From positions 1 through 58,522 of the forward strand of contig CAMQYS010000009.1 in NCBI GenBank assembly GCA_947039395.1: a DNA stretch of 58,522 bases. Direction: 5' to 3'. The DNA is from an uncultured Deferribacteraceae bacterium (GTDB lineage Bacteria; Chrysiogenota; Deferribacteres; Deferribacterales; Mucispirillaceae). Under the pieces are notes generated by a model. It was not told the DNA's origin. It made no database searches and saw only the letters and a program-made list of their open reading frames with translations. A program made the position numbers and the translations under genes. This document shows positions 36,287-45,164 of the stretch, piece after piece. The first letter of the stretch is position 1, and every line of letters begins with the position of its first letter.

Positions 36287-36410
36287 TCATTGTTATTTAA
36301 CAAAGTCAAAAAGTATCAAATCGTATCGAACAAAGCACCAAGCACTAAAATGTAACATCAAGAATAGAAACAAAATAATAAGTTATAAAATAAACATGAT
36401 GGGGAAAATT

Positions 36411-37460
36411 ATGAAAAAACGGTCGATCTTAACAGTTCTAATGGCTCTCTTTTTAGTCTTACTGATTTCTTGTGCTGATAGCAATACTGGTGGTGGTAGT
36501 GATAACGATGACACTGGTGACAATGGTGGTGGTGGTGGTTCTGGAACTGGAGGATTAAATTATACTCCTGAGTTAGAAGAGGATAATACAAACTATAATC
36601 TTGGTTACTATGTTTATGGTGATGGTAAACAGAAAGAGTTCTTTAATAAATGCGTAGGAGAGGCTGCTACAGGAGGTATGTTCGGTGTTGAATGTAATTC
36701 AGTTGACACTCTATTACCTTATTTAAATCCTATTGAGTTAGAACCAGCAGTTGATCAAACTCAAAAGATAATATATACTATAAATAATACTAATGAAAAT
36801 ATGTATATTTGCTTTTCGTATTCGCCAAGTGGTTCTTCTGCTGAAACATGTAAAACGGAGACAACAGTCATTCCGATTGACTCTTCTCCAAGCGTATATA
36901 TTGGACTTAATTCAACAAAACTTGAAGAGTTGAAAACAAATAACACTCCTGAACTAACAGGCTCATTTACAATATCTAATAATATAAACAGCGAAACTAA
37001 AACAGCTACATATAAAGTAAAGCTCATAGGAGCAGTTACAGCAGAATGTTTAAGTGGAGCAACTGTTGATGATTATTTTCCGAATGTTTTTACATGTAAT
37101 GCTCCAGATGAATCTAATGGAAAGTTTATATTAAATGACACAAACTCGTTAGCAAGTTTTTCTATTGGAGATATGCTTGTTAATGGAAGTAAAAGTAATA
37201 CTTTTACGAATTTAAAAGTTAAATTTGAAGAAGGTTTTTCAGACGTATTTACTATAGATCAAAGAAGCACTTGTAGTATCAAAAACAGTGTAGTATCTAT
37301 AGATAAAAACTGCGATTTATTTATAAATAAGAAACAAGGATTAACTGGGAAAAAAACTCTAACTATGACAGGAACTATAAATCTTTATGAGCAGACAAAC
37401 CCTCCAACACCATTACCTGCAGTTCCATTAAATGCTACTTATACATTTATAGCAGAATAA
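36411..37460 (+). CDS. Lipoprotein, tandem copy 1
   Basis: 349 residues from the ATG at 36411 (GGGGAAAATT upstream). Signal peptide with lipobox LISC, then a Gly/Asp/Asn-rich linker and the conserved GGLNYTPELEED. The body is mostly beta, with conserved CSIKNSVVSIDKNCDLFI near the end and a terminal TYTFIAE. Its paralogue lies at 38011. The two are nearly identical at both ends but differ strongly in the middle, as in surface antigens. Function unknown; surface exposure and variation are inferred. Confidence 0.8.
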   Translation: MKKRSILTVLMALFLVLLISCADSNTGGGSDNDDTGDNGGGGGSGTGGLNYTPELEEDNTNYNLGYYVYGDGKQKEFFNKCVGEAATGGMFGVECNSVDTLLPYLNPIELEPAVDQTQKIIYTINNTNENMYICFSYSPSGSSAETCKTETTVIPIDSSPSVYIGLNSTKLEELKTNNTPELTGSFTISNNINSETKTATYKVKLIGAVTAECLSGATVDDYFPNVFTCNAPDESNGKFILNDTNSLASFSIGDMLVNGSKSNTFTNLKVKFEEGFSDVFTIDQRSTCSIKNSVVSIDKNCDLFINKKQGLTGKKTLTMTGTINLYEQTNPPTPLPAVPLNATYTFIAE

Positions 37461-37502
37461 TTTATTACATCAATCTAGTTAAATTAACAATTAACAATTA
37501 AC

Positions 37503-37527
37503 AAAGGGAGCGTTTAAGCTCCCCTTT
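37503..37527. terminator. Terminator after lipoprotein gene 1
   Basis: AAAGGGAG pairs with CTCCCCTTT. It corresponds to the bidirectional terminator at 39036 after copy 2. Confidence 0.75.
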
Positions 37528-37537
37528 AATTTACCAT

Positions 37538-37609
37538 TTACTCATAAAATGTTTTCATATCATCTTGCATCTTTTTTTGTACATCTTCCAACCTACTCGG
37601 ATCTAACAA
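37538..37609 (-). pseudogene. Tail fragment of a traN-like gene
   Basis: On the minus strand it codes LLDPSRLEDVQKKMQDDMKTFYE and a stop. This aligns with the last residues of the intact TraN-like protein at 39091 (LDNDSLIEKQQKMRDEMKSFYE). It is a leftover from the duplication that produced the two lipoprotein genes, and it shows that the duplicated block reached into the convergent gene. Confidence 0.8.
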
Positions 37610-37613
37610 GCAC

Positions 37614-37781
37614 TATGCATTTGTATGGCTATCAAATTCTGTCACTAAAGCAAATATTAAATATATCAAAGATAAGCTTATTGATAAAGCTAGTGATAAC
37701 GAAAATCTAGAGTTTGCTTTGAACAACCGAACTTATTTAAGAGATCTTGAAGAAAAAGTATTTAATAACAATAGCAAGTAA
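37614..37781 (+). pseudogene. 3' fragment of a GIY-YIG/DUF4357-like gene
   Basis: A 55-codon open stretch without a start reads YAFVWLSNSVTKANIKYIKD and goes on to a stop at 37781. The pattern (..T.AN.KYI...LI..A......ALNN) resembles the segment after the nuclease core in GIY-YIG/DUF4357 proteins. It joins the traN fragment at about 37610, so it is a scar of another insertion or deletion. Confidence 0.4.
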
Positions 37782-37858
37782 ATATAAAACCACAACTTTT
37801 GACTACTTAAAACATCTACTTTTATTCATATAAATAGTTGGTATTTTATAAAATATTC

Positions 37859-37886
37859 TTGTCAAATAATATAACTATGCTATTAT
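37859..37886 (+). promoter_or_regulatory. Promoter of lipoprotein gene 2
   Basis: TTGTCA (37859-37864), 16-bp spacer and TATTAT (37881-37886); the duplicated form of the promoter at 36259. Confidence 0.65.
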
Positions 37887-38010
37887 TCATTATTATTTAA
37901 CAAAGTCAAAAAGTATCAAATCGTATCGAACAAAGCACCAAGCACTAAAATGTAACATCAAGAATAGAAACAAAATAATAAGTTGTAAAATTAACATAAT
38001 GGGGAAAATT

Positions 38011-39009
38011 ATGAAAAAACGGTCGATCTTAACAGTTCTAATAGCTCTCTTTTTAGTCTCTCTAATTTCTTGTGCAGATAGTAATTCTGGTGGTGGTAGT
38101 GGTAACGGTAATGGTGGTGGTGGTGGTTCTGGAACTGGAGGATTAAATTATACTCCTGAACTAGAAGAAGATGATGAATCAACATTTAATCTTGGTTACT
38201 ATATACGTGGTGATGGTACGCAAGAGCGACTCTTTAATAAATGCGAAGAAGGAAGTGGATATAAGCTAGAAAACTTTGGACCATCTTGCAATAATATTAA
38301 TAAATACTTACCTTATTCATCTCCTGCCAAGTTAGATATCCTCCCACATGCAACAGAAACTGTAAAACATACGTTAACCAGTACTAACGAAAATATGCTT
38401 ATCTGCTTTAATATAACAGGGAATGCTTGCGTAACAGAACTTGATAAATTACCAGCACATAAAAACCCGCATTCATCGGACATATTAGTACAAATTAACC
38501 CAGCTAAACTTGAAGAGTTAAAAGCAAATAAAACTCCAGAAATAACTGGTTCTTTTAATGTATTGAATAATTATACAAACGTAACTAATACATATCATTA
38601 TAAAGTCAAGTTTATTGATGCTGTTACGCCAAGCTGTATTAATGATTTAACATGTGACACTCCAAAAGAGATTAACGGAAAACTTATATTAACAAATGCA
38701 ACTCCATTAGCAGGATTGAATATATGGGATTGGTTTACTAAAGGACATGAGGTAGGATTTTTAAAAAATTTGGAAATAAAATTTGAGGATGGTTTTTCAG
38801 ATATATTTACGATCGATACAAGAACTACCTGTAGTATAAAAAACAGTGTGGTATCTATTGATAAAAATTGCGAACTATTTATAAGTAAAAAACAAGAAGT
38901 TACTGGAAAAAGTACTTTAAATATTGACGCAATAATGGTGTTTTCAGATGGCATACAAGCAGACGTAGAACTAGTTTTAGATGCTACTTATACATTTATA
39001 GCAGAATAA
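38011..39009 (+). CDS. Lipoprotein, tandem copy 2
   Basis: 332 residues from the ATG at 38011. N-terminal 20 residues as in copy 1 apart from a few changes, lipobox LISC, Gly-rich linker, then GGLNYTPELEED. The middle (about residues 60-230) has diverged from copy 1, while CSIKNSVVSIDKNCELFI and TYTFIAE are kept. The promoter and leader are duplicated too. A pair of variable lipoproteins beside traN suggests a surface, exclusion or receptor role. Confidence 0.8.
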   Translation: MKKRSILTVLIALFLVSLISCADSNSGGGSGNGNGGGGGSGTGGLNYTPELEEDDESTFNLGYYIRGDGTQERLFNKCEEGSGYKLENFGPSCNNINKYLPYSSPAKLDILPHATETVKHTLTSTNENMLICFNITGNACVTELDKLPAHKNPHSSDILVQINPAKLEELKANKTPEITGSFNVLNNYTNVTNTYHYKVKFIDAVTPSCINDLTCDTPKEINGKLILTNATPLAGLNIWDWFTKGHEVGFLKNLEIKFEDGFSDIFTIDTRTTCSIKNSVVSIDKNCELFISKKQEVTGKSTLNIDAIMVFSDGIQADVELVLDATYTFIAE

Positions 39010-39035
39010 TTATTTTTATATAGATAAGTTAATGA

Positions 39036-39069
39036 TTAATAAAGGGAGCTTAAAAACTCCCTTTATTAA
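39036..39069. terminator. Bidirectional terminator between lipoprotein 2 and traN-like gene
   Basis: TTAATAAAGGGAG pairs with CTCCCTTTATTAA. It serves the plus-strand lipoprotein gene and the long minus-strand operon. Confidence 0.88.
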
Positions 39070-39090
39070 TTGATATATTACCTTGATTAC

Positions 39091-40770
39091 TTACTCATAA
39101 AAACTTTTCATTTCATCTCGCATCTTTTGTTGTTTCTCTATCAAGCTATCATTATCTAACATTCCTCCTGGTTCTTTCAGTTCAGGGATAAGAACAATAT
39201 CTATATATGCTTTCATATCTTCAGAAAACTCAGGGTCATCCATATTGATCTTTCCTAATTCATCAACTGTTATACCTCTACAATCAGGTGTTGAAGGTTT
39301 TTTTTGGTACTCAAAATATTTACTTATGAACTCTAAATTCTCTCCCCATGTAATTTCTTTAGGTATCTGATCTCTTGCTGCAACATTAAACGCTTTCGCT
39401 AACGGAGAATCGAAACAACAATATATCGATGCTCTTCTTTTACATTCTGACATATCCTTATCCATAAAGTAATATGTCTTAGACCAGTCTTTACAATACT
39501 CTCCAATAATTTCACAAGAACCGTTATTACTTGATACTGCTCTTAACACTGAAAGTTGTTTCTCTTCATCAGTTGGCATATCAGCTAGGTTCTCAAGAAG
39601 AAATTTTGTAAATAGTTTAATCAATAGTTGTCCAGGAGCAACTAAATATCCAAGCCCACCACCTAAACTTGTCGCATCAAAAAACTTATTAAGTCCATCT
39701 AACATAGCTTTTTTTGTATTGTTATCTAAATTAGATATCAAGCATTGGTCAGGCGATGTTAAATCATTTGAAAGAATACCCTCTCCTTTATGTCTACAAT
39801 TATATTGCTTGCCATTAAACAATATAATATCATTAATATCACAACTAGTAACATTATCTTCCATTGTTATATTATCAGTTACAGTTGTATTATCCGTAGG
39901 TAAAATTTGATCAGGGTTGAGATTTATATCACCAGATATAACTCCACAAGGCGACGTTGAACAGAAATAATCTTTACCTTTATTTTCTGAAACACATGGA
40001 AGTGATCGATCAGATTCACAGTATACCGTTACATCATCTTTATTAAATAATACTGGTACTTTCACATTAATCACAGGGTTTTCTAATATCCCTTTTTTAC
40101 TTAAATGTCTATTTTCTCCAGCTAAGATAGATACTGAACTATTAATAGGTTCATCATCCCAAAAAAGCCATCCTTTCTTAATCGTAACAAAATTTAATGT
40201 TATAGGTGTTTTTTTAAGTGCTTCATAATCTATCTCAGCATCAATAGTTTCTTCAATCTTTTCTAATAGATTTAATGCACCGTAAGGAAATGGTTCAGGC
40301 TTAACATAATCATCATATTGATTAAGATAAACTTTTTCTAAAGTATCGTTAATTTCAAAATATGCCCCCTCGCCGTGTCTCTTTATCTTTTTTGTACGAT
40401 CATACATATACACTTCAGTCCATTTGTACTCAAAATCTACAAAACCAGGGACTTTCGTTGCAATTGTTTCTACCATACATTTCTCTTTAAATTTTACCAT
40501 TGGACAAACCTTAGATATTTTATCTTCATCGTAATTACCGATTACCGTATCTAAGTTTTCCTCCTCAGTCACTTTATCTTTATTGAATGTTCCATAACTT
40601 TTACAAGGTGTAAAAACAGGCTCTTTACCGTATGACTCATCTTGACATACGATACACTCTGTTTCACCTACTCCACATAAAGCATTCATAAGATCATCGC
40701 CAGTAACTGCATATAGATTTACACTTGATAACATAAAAATATACGTTACCATTAATATTATTTTTTTCAT
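39091..40770 (-). CDS. traN: Second TraN-like mating-pair protein
   Basis: 559 residues: signal peptide (cleavage after LYA), about 25 cysteines, and a C-terminal module with EIIGEYCKDWSKTYYFMDKD, CKRRASIYCCFDSPLAKAF and TPDCRGITVDELGKI. That is the conserved C-terminal part of TraN-family proteins (YC......C....SYCCF.S.LA..., DCRG). The other TraN (11804) lacks this module, so TraN functions may be divided or duplicated. It is the last gene of the minus operon; its start overlaps the traH stop by one base. Confidence 0.75.
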   Translation of the reverse strand: MKKIILMVTYIFMLSSVNLYAVTGDDLMNALCGVGETECIVCQDESYGKEPVFTPCKSYGTFNKDKVTEEENLDTVIGNYDEDKISKVCPMVKFKEKCMVETIATKVPGFVDFEYKWTEVYMYDRTKKIKRHGEGAYFEINDTLEKVYLNQYDDYVKPEPFPYGALNLLEKIEETIDAEIDYEALKKTPITLNFVTIKKGWLFWDDEPINSSVSILAGENRHLSKKGILENPVINVKVPVLFNKDDVTVYCESDRSLPCVSENKGKDYFCSTSPCGVISGDINLNPDQILPTDNTTVTDNITMEDNVTSCDINDIILFNGKQYNCRHKGEGILSNDLTSPDQCLISNLDNNTKKAMLDGLNKFFDATSLGGGLGYLVAPGQLLIKLFTKFLLENLADMPTDEEKQLSVLRAVSSNNGSCEIIGEYCKDWSKTYYFMDKDMSECKRRASIYCCFDSPLAKAFNVAARDQIPKEITWGENLEFISKYFEYQKKPSTPDCRGITVDELGKINMDDPEFSEDMKAYIDIVLIPELKEPGGMLDNDSLIEKQQKMRDEMKSFYE

Positions 40771-42320
40771 TATTTACCAACTCCTAATGCAGATGAACTT
40801 GCAGATATAACTGGGTGTCTGTTTAATTGTGCTTGCATATTTTTTGTAGTTATTTCAAGTGAATCTAATGTTCTATTTCTATCATTATAAGCATCGAATG
40901 CGTCTGCATATAATGAGTATGAGTACTCACTCATTTCTCTTAATATCTTTCTCATACTATCAATACCTTCTTTAAAGCTAGCCTCATTATTAATTAATTT
41001 GTATTTTTTAATCTCAGTTTCTAAAAGAGATAAATGAACTAACATCTCTTGAGTGATTAACGATATAGTTTCATAAGCCAGTTGAACACCTGCCAATATT
41101 TTAAAGTTCTCTATGAAACTTTTAAAAAGCTGAGGATTAGCAGAAGTGGTATTTAATATTTTATAGATAGGAGATTTAAAAGTGGATAAAAAATTAAGTT
41201 GGTCTTCATTTAACGCATGACGACTATTAAAATTTATTTCTATTCCATTAATATTTTTAATACTTGTTCCAACAAAACTTTCAATTTTATTGGGAGCAAC
41301 TTTATTCTCATGGTCTCGCCCATTAAAATTAATTTCAATATTACTCTCATCAAACTTAAAAGCTTTATCTTTTAGTTTTTTAGGATCTAAATTTTCATCA
41401 CCAGCAATCCAATAGTTAATTGCTTTTTGCATATCTTCTATACTATTAGCACGAACTGAAGAAAAGTAAACAATATCGACACTACCCTCTCCACCATCAT
41501 CTCCTTCTTTTATATCGAGTATGATATCTCCAGTAAATGATCTCACAATAGTAATTAATCCACTTATATGTTTTGTTGGATCATCGCCACCTTCTGCCAT
41601 ACCTAAATTTTCAAAACGTTTACTCCTAGAAAAAATAGTTTGTAAAAAAGTAGCATCGCCTACAAAAAATGTTTTAGGACATTTAAACGAACTAGTCGTA
41701 ACAACATCTTCAAGACAGATATCATCAACTGCATCTTTTATTCCCTGCATTAAATCTTTCATACCTGTATTCACTTTTTTTAATCCATCATTAAATGAAT
41801 CGGTTAACCCTGATGTAACACCCATATTTGTAGCAGCGGCTGAGACTAAATCGCCTCCCATATTAACAGCAGTTTTTGCAACATTACATGAATCTAAATC
41901 CATACTATTTAACGTATTCGCTGCCTCTCCAAGTGTGTTCATTAGATCGGTACATTGAGGACATAGAGTTTGCATAGCAAGATTAAAAGCGTACCCTGTA
42001 GAGTTTGAAACAACCTGTTTCATGAACTTAATAATATCATCGCCATTAACATGTTTAAAACCTCCCCAATCGATATCTATTCCGTTACAACCTGCCTTGA
42101 TCGATGGTGCACTTGCAGAGAACATTTTTAAGTTTCCACTCTCTACTGCGAACTTATATCCACCACCTGAATAATATGTTCCTCCTTGCGTGTCATACGT
42201 TGCAGGCGAGTTCGACTCTATACTACTAGCAAGTCCTGACAACCAACCTGCATTTGCCTGACTGCTTAAACTACCAAAAATTATTATAGTAGTTAGCAGT
42301 TTAATTAATTGTATTTTCAT
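40770..42320 (-). CDS. traH: TraH, F-type pilus assembly protein
   Basis: 516 residues from the ATG at 42320 (AGGAGA 8 bases upstream; the ATG at 42326 is too close to it). Signal peptide (cleavage after ANA), then GWLSGLASSIESNSPATYDTQ, YYSGGGYKFAVES, AGCNGIDIDWGGF and LAMQTLCPQC, all typical TraH. Coiled coil near the C-terminus. TraH is periplasmic, disulfide-bonded and needed for pilus extension. The start overlaps traF. Confidence 0.93.
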   Translation of the reverse strand: MKIQLIKLLTTIIIFGSLSSQANAGWLSGLASSIESNSPATYDTQGGTYYSGGGYKFAVESGNLKMFSASAPSIKAGCNGIDIDWGGFKHVNGDDIIKFMKQVVSNSTGYAFNLAMQTLCPQCTDLMNTLGEAANTLNSMDLDSCNVAKTAVNMGGDLVSAAATNMGVTSGLTDSFNDGLKKVNTGMKDLMQGIKDAVDDICLEDVVTTSSFKCPKTFFVGDATFLQTIFSRSKRFENLGMAEGGDDPTKHISGLITIVRSFTGDIILDIKEGDDGGEGSVDIVYFSSVRANSIEDMQKAINYWIAGDENLDPKKLKDKAFKFDESNIEINFNGRDHENKVAPNKIESFVGTSIKNINGIEINFNSRHALNEDQLNFLSTFKSPIYKILNTTSANPQLFKSFIENFKILAGVQLAYETISLITQEMLVHLSLLETEIKKYKLINNEASFKEGIDSMRKILREMSEYSYSLYADAFDAYNDRNRTLDSLEITTKNMQAQLNRHPVISASSSALGVGK

Positions 42321-43137
42321 CAACATCTTCTCCTAAATATTTTAACCCATAAATTATTGCAGAAATCATATCTGGCAATGTGTGTAGACCTGTTGCGATA
42401 CGTTGATACTTTGTGCCATTAGAATTAACGGCTAGAAATATATCAGGTGTAGTTTCAATTCCAAACTTCTCTATCATCTCATTTTTACCTGATACATCGA
42501 TCGTTACATAATCAAAACCGTACTTACGTTTAAGCTCATTTAAGATAGGTATCTGTCTTTTACAAAACTCACAAGTTGGCGATACAAAAATTATCAACCC
42601 TGCTTTTTGAGAGTAGTTTTTTAGAATATTATCTACATTCTCATTCGCAACAACTCTTGAAACAGAACTTTCAAAATGTCCCCTTTTACTAGAGTTCATT
42701 AACCCTGCTAAAAGATCGTTAGGGTTTTCTGTTCTAACCATTCGATCCTCATTCATAAAAGCTACCGTCTTATTTTGTATCCACTGAGAGAGTTTTCTAT
42801 ACTCCAATATATTCTCTTCAGTTGGATAAGTTATGGCCACTTTGCGTGCTTGAGGCTCTATGATTTTTGCAATCTGATCAGGATCAATTCTATCGATTTT
42901 ATCCCACGGTATATTCTGCGTATCTTCTAAAATAGTATAATTATCTTTGCTCTCAACAATAGGATCACTCACAATAGGCACACACTCTTTCTTCCAATAC
43001 CAACCTTTATCTGCATTACCATCATTCCAAAATCTTTTCTCATTACAGTTGTTAGACTCTTCACTCATGCCACCTGCTAATAATAAATTGAAACTACACA
43101 TCAGCAATATTATGGATATAATAAATTTATATATCAT
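42301..43137 (-). CDS. traF: TraF, thioredoxin-like pilus assembly protein
   Basis: 278 residues from the ATG at 43137 (GGCAGG upstream). Signal peptide (cleavage near LLAGG), a helical N-terminal domain with CNEKRFWNDGNADKGWYWKKEC, and a thioredoxin domain with FVSPTCEFCKRQ (active-site C-E-F-C). F TraF usually lacks the CxxC pair, but many relatives keep it, and here it is intact. With the DsbC-like gene at 3811 it forms a disulfide pathway for TraU, TraH and TraN. Confidence 0.9.
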   Translation of the reverse strand: MIYKFIISIILLMCSFNLLLAGGMSEESNNCNEKRFWNDGNADKGWYWKKECVPIVSDPIVESKDNYTILEDTQNIPWDKIDRIDPDQIAKIIEPQARKVAITYPTEENILEYRKLSQWIQNKTVAFMNEDRMVRTENPNDLLAGLMNSSKRGHFESSVSRVVANENVDNILKNYSQKAGLIIFVSPTCEFCKRQIPILNELKRKYGFDYVTIDVSGKNEMIEKFGIETTPDIFLAVNSNGTKYQRIATGLHTLPDMISAIIYGLKYLGEDVDENTIN

Positions 43138-43152
43138 ACTTATCACCTGCCA

Positions 43153-43356
43153 TTATGCTGCTAAAATATGAGTGTAATTAAACTCATCAATCTCTACTAT
43201 TTCAACCGATGTTGGTTGCTTATTATAGTCGCTCACAAACATCTCTCTAATTATATCTAGCCAATACGACACGCCTTTTGCATGTACATCTTGAGAGTAG
43301 ATACTTACGACAATACTCTCAGATATAAAGGGGTCTCTACTTACCGTTATATTCAT
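43153..43356 (-). CDS. Unknown 67-aa protein
   Basis: Soluble and acidic, between traF and a 149-aa gene in the same operon. No motif recognised. The ATG has AGAGGGTATAGAAA upstream. Confidence 0.55.
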   Translation of the reverse strand: MNITVSRDPFISESIVVSIYSQDVHAKGVSYWLDIIREMFVSDYNKQPTSVEIVEIDEFNYTHILAA

Positions 43357-43368
43357 TTTCTATACCCT

Positions 43369-43818
43369 CTACTCTTTACTTTTTTTACTACTATTACCAA
43401 CAGGCGTTGATGATTTACTATCAATAATCTCTTCAGCGTTGTTATCAATATTATCTTTATTAGACATATCTTTTATACGTTTTAAAGAGTTGCTCTCAAT
43501 ATAATTTACGCCAACTGTTTTGCTGTATTTTTCTGTAAACTTATCAATTCGTAAAACGATATCTGTCCATTCATCAAACGCTTTTTCTGCATCTTTTATA
43601 TCTAGTGATACACCTACTCTATTTTGAATTCTCTTGATTACATAATCAGTTTGTGCAAGCATATTGAGTGCTGTAATTACTCTTTCTGAACTTGCTTTAA
43701 TGACTAAAGTATCAGGTTCTTTTGCACGTTCTTGTTTCCAATTACTTCTTCTATCCCTGCTCAATGTTTGTGATGTTTGTGGATTTTGTACCTTCTGTTG
43801 ATTTTGATTTTCGCTCAT
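43369..43818 (-). CDS. Unknown 149-aa hydrophilic protein
   Basis: Gln/Asn-rich start, a basic patch (SRDRRSNWKQERAKE), a helical core (ASSERVITALNMLAQTDYVIKRIQ) and a Lys/Ser tail. The start overlaps the upstream membrane gene by 4 bases. Features fit a small DNA-binding accessory (relaxosome-like) protein, but no family can be named. Confidence 0.6.
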   Translation of the reverse strand: MSENQNQQKVQNPQTSQTLSRDRRSNWKQERAKEPDTLVIKASSERVITALNMLAQTDYVIKRIQNRVGVSLDIKDAEKAFDEWTDIVLRIDKFTEKYSKTVGVNYIESNSLKRIKDMSNKDNIDNNAEEIIDSKSSTPVGNSSKKSKE

Positions 43819-44513
43819 ATTCTAACTCTCCTGTTATTAATTATTTTATATACTACTCTTACCACCCACGGAATTGTGATGATAAAAACTGTTGTTATAC
43901 CGTAAATATAAATCGCTGGAATAAGATTAACTTTGATTGCTGAAAGTATTATATAAATCAAATTAATCATATTGTTTTCAAGCAATTTACTTTTTATAAA
44001 AAATGAAATCAGACTTGCAATATTGGTATCTGTAAAAACAAATATGTATAGAAGCCCATATATAAAACCTGTTATTATAAGTTTTATAACTGCCCCTACA
44101 CTCATACCTATTAAGATGTTGTTGGAGTAGATATTAGATATCGTTCCACCTCTTAATTTAGCGATATAGGTGAATAGAAGCATGAACCCTATCGAGTAAC
44201 CGAACGAGAATATATACGATAAAATCATGTCGTAAACTGTTGTATCGATATGCCCAAATATCGGTATATCTTGATTGATTACAGCACTGCAAATCGGTGC
44301 TAAAAAAAGCGATATTATCGTTCCAGTAAATATCGATCTTAAACCTAGATTGAAATAATCCATTCTATCTTTTAGAGTCGCTAAACGTTCATGTATCTCT
44401 GCTCCATCTTCTTCTGTAGCTGATAATATCTCTATCTCTGATATAGCCTCTAGTAGATCTTTCGGTTTCTCTCTATGCTGTACAAGAAACGGAGAGTTGT
44501 TATCATTACCCAT
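43815..44513 (-). CDS. Multi-pass membrane protein
   Basis: 232 residues: a hydrophilic N-terminal 55 residues (coiled-coil-like DLLEAISEIEILSATEEDGAE) and five or six membrane segments. It starts directly after the stop of the 73-aa membrane gene. No family recognised. Its position between the partition genes and traF leaves exclusion or transfer regulation as options. Confidence 0.65.
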   Translation of the reverse strand: MGNDNNSPFLVQHREKPKDLLEAISEIEILSATEEDGAEIHERLATLKDRMDYFNLGLRSIFTGTIISLFLAPICSAVINQDIPIFGHIDTTVYDMILSYIFSFGYSIGFMLLFTYIAKLRGGTISNIYSNNILIGMSVGAVIKLIITGFIYGLLYIFVFTDTNIASLISFFIKSKLLENNMINLIYIILSAIKVNLIPAIYIYGITTVFIITIPWVVRVVYKIINNRRVRI

Positions 44514-44735
44514 CTATAATATCCCTCCTTTTAATAATTTTAAAAATCCACCGAGATATGCAACTGTCATCGCCATCATTAATAGCAGTATCGATACGGC
44601 GTAAACTTTCCACCTAATAAATAAGAACACTGCAAAGATTATAAGCGTTGTAGAAATAACAATCGCAATTTTACCTTCAAAAATATTGTTGATTAAAAAG
44701 TACCAAATATCTTTTATAAATTTTTCATCATTCAT
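44514..44735 (-). CDS. 73-aa two-helix membrane protein
   Basis: Hydrophobic segments at about 23-40 and 46-64 (VYAVSILLLMMAMTVAYLGGF), with GAGATC upstream of the ATG. It abuts the next membrane gene without a gap. Confidence 0.6.
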   Translation of the reverse strand: MNDEKFIKDIWYFLINNIFEGKIAIVISTTLIIFAVFLFIRWKVYAVSILLLMMAMTVAYLGGFLKLLKGGIL

Positions 44736-44756
44736 GCGATCTCCTATTTTATGTAT

Positions 44757-45164
44757 TTAAAAATTAACCATTAACGTGTCATTATCTTCAACTAAACTAT
44801 CACTATCTTCAGCAGATGTTTCCTGAGTAGTATGTGTTTCTTTAGTAGTAGATTTCTCAACAATAAGAGTAGCTGGGTTTATCTCTACAGCGACTTCTGT
44901 ATCGATCGCCATATCTACATCTTTTGCATCACTGCTCTTCTCATGGACGACGGTATCGATAATCTTCTCTGCTTTTTTATTATCTACAGCCACTCTTTTT
45001 TGAGTTTTATTATTTGGATTACCGAATGTTTTTAGAATTTCTCTATACTCATCTGTCTGCATATAGTTTTTGATAGCCTCTTTAACTACATGCCTTTTAA
45101 CATCTTGAGGTAGAGTATCTATCTCTAAATATTTCTCATCCTTTTTTGTGATTGATATTCGCAT
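44757..45164 (-). CDS. Probable ParR/StbB-like partner of ParM
   Basis: 135 residues. Basic N-terminal half (RISITKKDEKYLEID, PQDVKRHVVKEAIKNYM), then an acidic Thr/Glu-rich tail. It overlaps the 3' end of the actin-like gene by 29 bases, as adaptor genes do in ParMR loci, where ParR binds the centromere and ParM filament ends. No sequence signature proves it; the call rests on size, charge and position. Confidence 0.5.
   Translation of the reverse strand: MRISITKKDEKYLEIDTLPQDVKRHVVKEAIKNYMQTDEYREILKTFGNPNNKTQKRVAVDNKKAEKIIDTVVHEKSSDAKDVDMAIDTEVAVEINPATLIVEKSTTKETHTTQETSAEDSDSLVEDNDTLMVNF

Noticed and set aside
38598-38954. 118-codon minus-strand frame
   Set aside because: Antisense to lipoprotein gene 2. 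Its copy-1 equivalent is not conserved.
41521-41958. 145-codon plus-strand frame
   Set aside because: Antisense shadow of traH with no promoter or recognisable protein pattern.
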